Shown in pieces: positions 56,740-64,000 of a DNA stretch of 64,000 nucleotides; the first letter of the stretch is position 1; every line of letters starts with the position of its first letter. Location of the stretch: assembly GCF_027596085.1 (NCBI RefSeq), contig NC_072457.1, positions 29,490,787-29,554,786 on the forward strand, written 5' to 3'. The position numbers and the translations under genes were made by a program. The notes beneath the pieces were generated by a model. It ran no database searches. It was not told where the DNA came from and saw only the letters and a program-made list of their open reading frames with translations. Origin of the DNA: Anoplopoma fimbria. Lineage: Eukaryota > Chordata > Actinopteri > Perciformes > Anoplopomatidae.

Positions 56740-56960
56740 CGCTTTGCGTTGCGGCCGATATGTTGCGCTTGGAATCAGAGATTTATGCTAATTGACTTCA
56801 ATTACGCCCTTTTTCATCTTTTTGTCATCATCCTCCAAAAATGCAAGTTGTTAGAACCCCCTGCCATTTGTGTCCCCCTCGCAACTATACCATTTGCATA
56901 TTTAATTCATGCTTTATGAATTAAATTAGCGCATGATGCAACTGCTCCACAGTTAAGGCC
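56740..56960 (+). promoter_or_regulatory. Candidate pcdh10-proximal enhancer with POU octamer and inverted repeat
   Basis: Non-repetitive AT-rich block right after the GA array. It contains TGCTAATTGACTTCAATTAC (homeodomain cores), a perfect POU octamer ATTTGCAT at 56892-56899, and an 11-bp inverted repeat (56900-56910 / 56916-56926, 5-nt loop) whose arms hold TTAATTCAT/ATGAATTAA. A second ATTTGCAT lies at 57447-57454. POU and homeodomain factors are brain regulators, which fits a neural protocadherin. Binding and conservation are not shown. Confidence 0.45.
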
Positions 56961-57699
56961 AGCATGAGAGGGGGTTAATGATGAGGACGGGGAGACAGGG
57001 GAACTAATAGACTGCAGGCTATTAGCAACACGGTAGGACTGGAGCACGACGCTTCATTACACTGAATTAAAGGAACTCATGTGTGATCCTGTTCTGATGG
57101 AACCTTGTGTCATACTGATGCTCACTACCACAACACACTGGAGATGGTGCTTTTTTTGAAATGCTTTCTTTTCATCTGTTGTGCCTATGTGCGTTCATCT
57201 CAAAGAGAGAGAGAGATGGAGAGATGGAGATGGAGAGAGAGAGAGAGAGAGATGGAGAGAGGATGGAGATGGAGATGGAGAGAGAGAGAGGAGGATGGCC
57301 ATGGCACGGCTGGGTATTGCGTCACTGCCTTTATTACGCAGGCTCTTTCCATGGTGGTCTCTGGCTCATTCTGACTCATGCATTACTATCAGAGCAGATA
57401 CCAAACTGTTTAAATAGTTGCGTCAAGGGCGACCTTGTGAGGGACCATTTGCATATTGAGAGCCATTTGTCCCACTGAGAAAAAAGGAGAAGAAAAACAA
57501 AATATGTTCATAATGACTACAGGCAGTTTTCAGAAACACTAACTCTCCCTTTGCAGCTGCAATATTATCTGCACAACTTCTGCTGCCAGCTATCACCCCA
57601 CTATTCTTTCTCCCCACTAGATATGTAAAACATTTAATGTCCCTGCTACAACCGAGGCTGGGCCTGGAGGAGAGCAGCGCCACTTAACTGGTTTTCTTA
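56961..57699. other. Upstream region of pcdh10, no gene
   Basis: It contains a GA/GATG low-complexity run at 57202-57297 and the second octamer ATTTGCAT at 57447-57454. Open frames through the GA run are artefacts. Confidence 0.5.
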
Positions 57700-57900
57700 T
57701 GAGGGCCCGAATGTGAGCTCTGTCTGGCGTCGCAGAGCCCCAATCAGGTGCCATTCCACCCGGTGTGTGAGAACCCATTGGCTGGTGGGAGCAGAGCTGA
57801 GCAGAGCCAGCCTGCTGCTCTCAGTCTCCTCTCAGAAGCAGAGCTGCGAGCATCATCCGCTTTGAGCGCTTAGGCGCAGTGATTACATGCAGAGACAGAG
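57700..57900 (+). promoter_or_regulatory. pcdh10: Candidate pcdh10 promoter (inverted CCAAT box, no TATA)
   Basis: An inverted CCAAT box in a good NF-Y context (CCATTGGCTGG, core 57777-57781) lies 630 bp upstream of the start codon, inside a GC-richer stretch with repeated GCAGAGCTGAGCAGAGCC words and several CTCAGTCTC/CTCAGAAG initiator-like words at 57820-57840. No TATA box stands at a suitable distance. The transcription start is not fixed by the sequence, so this rests on position and composition. Confidence 0.4.
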
Positions 57901-57965
57901 AGTCCTGTTGTTCACGGGTTCATGCAGAAGTTGCGTTTGTTAAAGATTCCGTCGCTGCGTAAATA

Positions 57966-57969
<4 letters not shown>

Positions 57970-58001
<32 letters not shown>
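57970..58001. repeat. 32-base poly(T) run in the presumed leader or proximal promoter
   Basis: Thirty-two consecutive T residues followed by a T/C-rich stretch to about 58030. If transcribed it would be a U-run in the 5' leader; otherwise it is a nucleosome-excluding promoter tract. Confidence 0.9.
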
Positions 58002-58006
<5 letters not shown>

Positions 58007-58124
58007 CTTCTTCTTTTTTCTTTTTCTTCCTACTCGTGTGGAATTTGCTGCGTTGTTGTGTGACTCTGTGTGAAGAAGGGGCTGTCTGTTCTGTCTGTTC
58101 TGTTCTGTGCACAGTGTTGGCTCC

Positions 58125-58172
58125 ATGTTTGCACTGACGCCAAAACTCACAGACCGGTGCAGAATTGATTAA
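58125..58172 (+). other. Upstream ORF 1 in the presumed pcdh10 leader (15 codons)
   Basis: ATG at 58125, stop TAA at 58170-58172. It matters only if the mRNA starts upstream of it, which is likely but unproven. The peptide has no recognisable feature. Confidence 0.35.
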
Positions 58173-58192
58173 AACAGAGAAGCTGGGATCAA

Positions 58193-58336
58193 ATGGCTGT
58201 GCTCCTCACAGCTGAAACGACACAATGTTCCACTGACCCGCAGAGGAGAGGGATTGCACCACCGGACAGCTTTGTTGCTGTTTACTCCATTGCCTTTTCA
58301 CGGACAGAGGAAATGGGGAATGCTCATTTCTTGTAA
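58193..58336 (+). other. Upstream ORF 2 in the presumed pcdh10 leader (47 codons)
   Basis: ATG at 58193 with G at +4 but C at -3 (moderate context), stop TAA at 58334-58336, ending 70 bases before the main start and in a different frame. It could reduce or condition translation of pcdh10. The peptide resembles nothing that I know. Confidence 0.35.
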
Positions 58337-58406
58337 GGATAAGGAATAACACGTTTTTCTTGTTTTTTAAACATTCTCCAAGTGCACTTTGTGAGAGGGA
58401 GAGGAG

Positions 58407-60953
58407 ATGGTTTGGTTCATTCTCCTGCTCTCCATCCTGCATGGAGCGGTCAGTCAGCTGCACTACTCCGTGCCAGAGGAGCAGGAGCCCGGCTCCGTGG
58501 TTGGGAATATCGCAGAGGATTTGGGGCTTGACATTACCAAACTTTCCGCTCGCCGCTTTCAGACGGTGCCTAGCTCACGGACACCTTATCTGGAGGTGAA
58601 CTTGGAGAACGGTGCGCTGGTGGTGAAGGAGAAGATCGACCGAGAAGAGATCTGCAAGCAGACCATCCCGTGCCTACTGCACCTGGAGGTGTTCCTGGAG
58701 AACCCGCTGGAGCTGTTTCGAGTGGAAATCGAGGTGATGGACATCAACGACAACCCACCCAGCTTCCCAGAGACGGACATCTCGGTGGAGATCTCTGAGA
58801 GCGCCGTCCCGGGGACACGCTTCCCGGTGGAGAACGCCTTCGACCCCGACGTGGGCTCCAACGCGCTCAGCACGTACGCCATAACGAACAACAACTACTT
58901 CTACCTGGACGTGCAGACACAGAGCGACGGGAACAAGTTCGCAGAGCTGGTGCTGGAGAAGCCTCTGGACCGGGAGCAGCAGGCGGTGCACCGGTACGTG
59001 CTGACGGCCGTGGACGGAGGCACCCCGCAGCGCACCGGGACGGCTCTGCTGGTCGTGAAGGTTCTGGACTCCAATGATAACGCACCCACCTTTGACCAGT
59101 CCGTGTACTCCGTCAACCTGCTGGAGAACTCACCTGTGGGAACCCTCATCATCCAGCTCAACGCCACCGATGTAGACGAGGGACAGAACGGAGAGATAGT
59201 TTACTCATTCAGCAATCACAACGCACCCCGGATAAAGGACTTATTCAACATCGACGCCAGGACAGGTAGGATCGAGGTGGCAGGTGAGGTGGACTTTGAG
59301 GAGAGCAACACGCATCAGATCTATGTGCAGGCTAAAGACCTGGGGGCCAACGCGGTGCCTGCGCACTGCAAGGTGCTGGTCAAGCTCATGGACGTGAACG
59401 ACAACACACCTGAGATCGGGTTCAGCACCGTGACCGAGTCCGTGAGCGAGCAGGACGCGCCGGGCACCGTGATCGCTCTGTTCAGCGTCTCGGACCGGGA
59501 CTCCGGGGAGAACGGACACATGGGCTGTGAGATATTAGGAGACGTGCCTTTCAAGCTGAAATCGTCTTTTAAGAACTACTACACCATCGTGACGGACGGG
59601 CCTCTGGACAGGGAGAACACGGACTCCTACACGGTCACAGTGGTGGCCAAAGACAAGGGTCAGCCGTCTCTGGCCACCAGCAAGTCCATCAAGGTGCACG
59701 TGTCCGACGAGAACGACAACGCGCCGCGCTTCTCGCAGGCTGCGTATGATGTGTATGTGACTGAGAACAACGTGCCAGGTGCTTTCATCCACGCAGTGAG
59801 CGCCTTGGACCCCGATGTGGGACAAAACGCTCTTATTACTTACTCCATATTGGAGTGTGACATCCAGGGCATGTCCGTGGACACGTACGTCTCCATCAAC
59901 CAGGACACCGGGTACCTTTACGCACTGCGCTCCTTCGACTACGAGCAGCTGAAGGAGTTCAGCTTCATGGTCCAGGCGAAAGACTCTGGAGCAGCCGAGC
60001 TCTTCTCCAACGCCACAGTGAATGTCATCATAGTGGACCAGAACGACAACGCTCCCACTGTCATCGCCCCCATCGGGAAGAACGGCACCGCCAAGGAGCA
60101 CCTGCCTCGCTCCGCAGAGCCGGGGTACCTGGTGACGCGCATCGTGGCCATGGATGCGGACGATGGCGAGAACGCACGGCTGTCCTACAGCATCCTGCGG
60201 GGCAACGAGGTGGGGATGTTCCGGATGGACTGGAGGACAGGGGAGCTGAGGACGGCCCGGAGGATCTCCCCCAAGAGGGACCCGCAGGGCTTCTACGACC
60301 TGCTGATCGAGGTGAGGGACCACGGGCAGCCTCCTCTCTCCTCCTCTGCCAGTGTGTGCGTGATGCTGGTGGACAGCGTGGTCGAGGGCCGCAGTGGGGA
60401 TCGAGGCTCGGCGTCCAAGGCCAAGGAGACCTCCCTTGACCTCACCCTGATCCTCATCATCGCCCTGGGCTCCGTGTCCTTCATCTTCCTCCTGGCTATG
60501 ATCGTGCTGGCCGTGCGCTGCCAGAAGGACAAGAAGCTGAACCTGTACACCTGTCTGATGGCCGGGGAGTGCTGCCTGTGCTGCGGCTCCTGCTGCAGCA
60601 GGCAGGCCCGGGGTCGCAAACAGAAGAAGCTGAGCAAATCTGACATCATGTTGGTTCAGAGCACCAACGTGACGTCAGGGGTCGGGCCCGTCGGACAGGT
60701 GCCCGTGGAGGAGTCTGGTGTGGGCGGCGTGGGGGGGGGCTTCGGCTCCCACCACCACCAGAACCAGAACTCCTACTGCTACCAGGTGTGTCTGACACCT
60801 GAGTCCGCCAAGACGGACCTGATGTTCCTCAAGCCGTGCAGCCCCTCCCGCAGCACCGACACGGACCACACCAACCCCTGCGGCGCCATAGTCACCGGCT
60901 ACAGTGACCAGCAACCGGACATCATATCCAACGGCAGCATCCTCTCCAACGAG
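58407..60953 (+). CDS. pcdh10: Protocadherin-10, coding exon 1 (residues 1-849)
   Basis: Homophilic calcium-dependent adhesion receptor of the neuronal plasma membrane. Order: signal peptide 1-16 (cut before QLHYSV), six cadherin repeats with linker motifs DINDNPP 112-118, DSNDNAP 221-227, DVNDNTP 329-335, DENDNAP 434-440 and DQNDNAP 544-550, and EC6 to about 655. EC1 has the protocadherin CX5C pair (C83, C89). N-glycosylation sequons include N252, N535 and N559. The transmembrane helix is about 679-703, followed by a Cys-rich juxtamembrane patch (716-730). The delta-2 tail blocks are about 795-812 (AKTDLMFLKP) and 824-849 (CGAIVTGYSDQQPDIISNGS). Word-for-word similarity to vertebrate PCDH10 is very high. 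The start has a strong Kozak context (G at -3, G at +4) and an in-frame TGA five codons upstream (58392). The exon ends in phase 0 at donor GTAAGA (60954). Paralogue a or b is not resolved. Confidence 0.97.
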
Positions 60954-62130
60954 GTAAGAGCAGCCTGAGTCTCCTCTGCAGGTGTATTTAAGGGCTCATT
61001 GTAGAGATCTAGAAACCAGCAGCTGGGCCTGCTTCATGTCAAAGTGTGTTATTCACTCAGGTCACGCACAACACAAGTCCCCGAGAGGATGGAAGTGGTG
61101 TCTGCTATTGACTTGGCTGTTCTGCTCAGTGGCCTTTAATCATTGTCAAGCGTAATGGTGATTGGCCATGTCAATTGTTAAATCTCATGTGGCCTTTTAG
61201 TTTTTATTCGCAATAGACTGTTATCAGATCAACCTTTAGATTATTTTTTTTTGCAAATAGGCAGTGAGAGGGATTGATTTTTGGCAAAAAAAATAAAATA
61301 AATACATTTCCAGTCACACCACGAAGTTGGAATACGCTTCAATTTTTTATTAAGTTTTATTCTTGCAGTTTTGTTCTAACTCCATATCTGTCTCATTGTG
61401 GAGAAATGTAGTCCAAATCAGCAATCAGGAGCTTTTGAATATTTGGGTTATCCCTAAGGGAATGGTGTGGCTCTTATAATCCAACTATTAATGTAGTGAA
61501 GGTGAAACATAAGAAACGCTTAAGTGTATCAGAAACTTTGTAGAAAAATCCCACCAAGAGAGCATTTGTGTGTGTGGAATATTGACTATGTCAGCAGCCT
61601 ACTTAAGCACAGCATCATTAAGTGAACACATCCTTATTAAAGGTCTTAAAGTGGAGGTAGAAAACATCCCCAGGAGCAGGGAGGAGGCGAGCAACCCAAC
61701 TTTTTTTCTGTTGTTGTTGATTGCGGTGTCGGCTGGAGCGGAGCCAGACAGCCAGTCACAGCCTTGCCTTTCCTGTGCGTTAAGTATTCCGTGCACGAGC
61801 CGGCACAGCAGAGCCGTGAACAAAGGTTGTTCAGTTTCAGCGTCGCGCGGCTCAATCATTTACGCATTCAACCGGCTCCCTAACCCACTCCTCTCCTCTC
61901 TCCTCCGGCCCACTCACTCACCAAGTGGATGCGTGCACTGTCGGTTCCCCACACACCCCCCAGCCTTGTGCTTTATCCTCTATTAGAGTTACATGTTGAC
62001 AGCCAATGTGTGATTATGTGGTCCGTTATGTTCCTCTTATCTTAGCATGAAGCCCCTTTCTTGTGTGTTTGTTAATGTGCTTACCTTAGCATTGGAAGTG
62101 ATCAGATGTGTGTTTCTTTGGGTTTTCTAG
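60954..62130 (+). other. pcdh10: pcdh10 intron 1 with read-through stop and poly(A) signals
   Basis: The 1177-bp intron starts GTAAGA and ends TTTTCTAG. Unspliced read-through adds four residues (VRAA) and stops at TGA 60966-60968. Two overlapping AATAAA signals follow at 61292-61302, about 325 bases after the stop. Read-through of the big exon is the known way in which mammalian PCDH10 makes its short isoform. The rest is AT-rich. The 138-codon open frame at 61570-61986 has no recognisable content. Confidence 0.7.
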
Positions 62131-62189
62131 ATAAAACACCAACGGGCAGAACTCGGCTATCTGGTGGACAGACCCAGACGTGTCAACAG
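62131..62189 (+). CDS. pcdh10: Protocadherin-10, coding exon 2 (59 nt, tail)
   Basis: It encodes IKHQRAELGYLVDRPRRVN plus two bases of the next codon, matching the vertebrate PCDH10 tail segment that directly follows SNGSILSNE. The acceptor is GGTTTTCTAG. The donor CAG|GTAGTC is weak at positions +4 to +6. Entry phase is 0 and exit phase 2. The exon is too short to be seen by an ORF scan. Its 59-nt length is not a multiple of three, so skipping it shifts the frame: joining exon 1 to exon 3 gives 17 unrelated residues and then TGA. A CA array starts 11 bases inside the next intron. Confidence 0.93.
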
Positions 62190-62198
62190 GTAGTCAAA

Positions 62199-62272
<74 letters not shown>

Positions 62273-62771
62273 ATCAGAGGGCCTGTAACATCCAATAGGC
62301 CTCATGGAACCAAGGTTATTCACATATCTATAAAAATTGAATATTACATCCATCCGTCTGAGCCTCGTATATTCTGCGTTGTTAATCGTGGCTTGGAGAG
62401 GCTACACGGCTCCCAACGCGTCCATAACGTTCATCTTCAATTTGGCATCAGTCCCATAACTGACGGAGCAGCACCTATTACAGCCCTAATGCTGGATTTC
62501 ATTACATGCCATGTGTAACATCCAATTTAGCCTCTTTGCCGGCCACCATGACTGTATTAACGCAGGGTTGATTCCCGATTCTCTCTCTCTCCTCCTTCTC
62601 TCTGCCCCTCATTTAATCCCCCCCGTCTCCTCTCCGTCTTCACCTTCTCATATTGTATCTCGACCTCTCTCTCTCTCTCTCTCTGACCCCTCCATTCTTT
62701 TCATACCTCTTTGGCATCCTCTTTTTCTCTGACACGACTGTCTGCACCCTCACCTCCCCTGCCTTTTACAG
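62190..62771 (+). other. pcdh10: pcdh10 intron 2
   Basis: 582 bp, GTAGTC to TTTTACAG. It contains the CA array at 62201-62270 right behind the donor and a pyrimidine-rich second half with a CT run at about 62667-62684 ahead of the acceptor. Confidence 0.9.
62201..62270. repeat. (CA)n microsatellite, 70 bp, next to the exon 2 donor
   Basis: Perfect CA run of 35 units on the sense strand, starting 11 bases after the 5' splice site. Confidence 0.97.
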
Positions 62772-62878
62772 TTCGGCTTTCCAAGAGGCAGACATCGTCA
62801 GCTCCAAAGACAGTGGTCACGGTGACAGCGAACAGGGCGACAGTGACCACGATGCCACCAACCGGGGTCATTCAGCCG
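62772..62878 (+). CDS. pcdh10: Protocadherin-10, coding exon 3 (107 nt, tail)
   Basis: The first base completes the Ser codon begun in exon 2. The exon then encodes SAFQEADIVSSKDSGHGDSE followed by QGDSDHDATNRGHSA and the first base of a Gly codon. The block is acidic and Ser-rich, near-identical to vertebrate PCDH10. The acceptor is CTTTTACAG and the donor GTGAGT (62879-62884) is consensus. It exits in phase 1. The continuation, MDLFSNCTEEC... in vertebrate PCDH10, is not in the window, so the gene is incomplete at the right edge. Confidence 0.95.
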
Positions 62879-63196
62879 GTGAGTCCCCCACCTCCCTACA
62901 CCCACACACACAAACACATCACGTAATTACACTTTCAGCACTCACACACCCTCCCCTACAATCCTCTTCTTGCATAGTGTGTGTTTGCCATTGTGAATGG
63001 GATAATGCTGAATTGTTGGTGCGGACCGGTGACTTTTAATTTCCTTAATTTGAGAGTGTGCAAAGGCCCGGGCTCCGGTGTTGCTGGCTGGCTGGCATGA
63101 GCAGGCCCCTGAGGTGCTGATTGTATTTCACACCCGGGTGAAAGGGAAGAATATTTTGGGGAAAATCTGTTTTCCTTCTCTGCCTCTCGCCGATCT

Positions 63197-63243
<47 letters not shown>

Positions 63244-64000
63244 ACTCCAAGTGGTGCTGAAAGTACAGCGACATGCCGCAGAGGCAGTTTGAGGCCTATA
63301 GTGCTTTAGTGGCTCAAATCAATAGGTTCACTCAAGTGTGAGGAAAAAGGCACGGGAGTTAAATTGATATAATGAGATGCATTTCAATCAGCCTGGCAGT
63401 TGGTCTATTGCACTGCCTGGTAGTTTCAGCTGATCAAGGATGTTAGCAACTTTTGCATTCTTTGGTGTTGTCGGCCAAATCGTTGCAGTTTTGGCATAAG
63501 TTAAGGCAGACAGTAAACGTTGGAATTAGGGACAATTTTCTCTTCACTTCAGGTTAATTTAGTGACTCATATCTCTCTTCTGCATTTTACAGTGAAGTGG
63601 ATTTTTATTTTTTTTAGACAAGGCTTCAGTTTTTTCAGCCTCGCCTTGTTCTCTCTAAAATTCCATTAGGTTAGTACCTGTTTATTGATCAAAGTGGAGT
63701 CAGACAAAATGTGGAGCAATACAAAATCTCATTTCATATTGAATTGCCCTTTCCTTCTGAGGGATTGTTCCACGCGGCTCATGTAAGACCTCTGTCTAGA
63801 CCGGAGCCTGCCAAATATCATATCAGTGCTGGGAATACAAATAGAGCAGATTAGATAGGTGTTGTAGGATAGTGAATGGTCCTCATCAGGCTCCACGGTG
63901 TTTGGTATTATTAATGAACCAAGCCAACATGGAGAGCCAATATGCTGCAGTGGTAGTGTCACCGCCTGCCCCCGGGAACAGGGTGGGAAGGTGCAAGACT
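62879..64000 (+). other. pcdh10: pcdh10 intron 3 (5' part, runs off the window)
   Basis: At least 1122 bp from GTGAGT with no further exon. It holds a CT run at 63200-63242. At 63950-64000 a GTGGTAGTGTCACCGCCTG stretch resembles a tRNA or SINE A-box region, but the B box would lie outside the window, so it is not called. Confidence 0.8.
63200..63242. repeat. (CT)n microsatellite, 43 bp
   Basis: Perfect CT run in pcdh10 intron 3, 320 bases after exon 3. Confidence 0.95.

Noticed and set aside
58586..59554. Several minus-strand frames of 70-105 codons inside exon 1
   Set aside because: Antisense shadows of the same exon.
59535..60323. 262-codon minus-strand frame opposite pcdh10
   Set aside because: Shadow of the GC-rich cadherin exon; no domain, and the sense strand is unmistakably protocadherin.
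58407..60968. Reading exon 1 as a complete single-exon gene
   Set aside because: The last four codons follow a good donor (GTAAGA), and two downstream exons match the PCDH10 tail in phase, so this is at most an alternative isoform.
61570..61986. 138-codon + frame in pcdh10 intron 1
   Set aside because: Lies in the intron; no similarity recognised and no splice signals joining it to the gene.
63945..64000. tRNA-Gly-like or SINE-head-like stretch at the right edge
   Set aside because: Only an A-box-like part is in the window; no acceptor stem or B box can be checked.

Overview
The window looks like teleost fish chromosome, most likely a spiny-rayed (percomorph) species. The reasons are one vertebrate brain-type gene with short introns, very many long CA/GT and GA microsatellites, and several dispersed repeats that I recognise as common in percomorph genomes but cannot name with certainty. 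No bacterial, viral or plasmid features are visible.

There is one convincing protein gene: the 5' part of protocadherin-10 (pcdh10, OL-protocadherin), a non-clustered delta-2 protocadherin, on the + strand at the right end. Its large first coding exon (58407-60953, 849 codons) encodes the signal peptide, six cadherin repeats, the transmembrane helix and the first half of the cytoplasmic tail. Two small tail exons follow (62131-62189 and 62772-62878), each with consensus splice sites and a consistent reading phase. The last tail exon or exons lie beyond position 64000. Teleosts carry pcdh10a and pcdh10b, and I cannot tell which this is.

Layout. 1-55.7 kb is a gene-poor desert with no open reading frame I would defend. 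It holds dispersed repeats: a SINE-like element with a perfect 13-bp target duplication at 257-632, two TTAA-flanked MITE-like families, a direct pair of one family at 13.5 and 23.6 kb, and other families near 19.7, 34, 37, 38-40, 46 and 47-48 kb. It also holds about ten long dinucleotide arrays and several AT-rich homeodomain-motif clusters that are candidate conserved enhancers. An 860-bp GA array occupies 55751-56610. From 56.7 to 58.4 kb is the presumed upstream regulatory and leader region, with two POU octamer motifs, an 11-bp inverted repeat, an inverted CCAAT box, a 32-T run and two upstream ORFs. 58.4-64 kb is pcdh10.

The points most worth a second look are a 70-bp CA array 11 bases inside the intron after pcdh10 exon 2, where skipping exon 2 would truncate the tail; a read-through stop and poly(A) signals just after exon 1, implying a short isoform; a 33-bp near-perfect palindrome centred on an AP-1 site 3.4 kb upstream; the GA array; and seven TAATTG cores in 334 bp at 7.4-7.7 kb. 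I found no undescribed multi-gene system.
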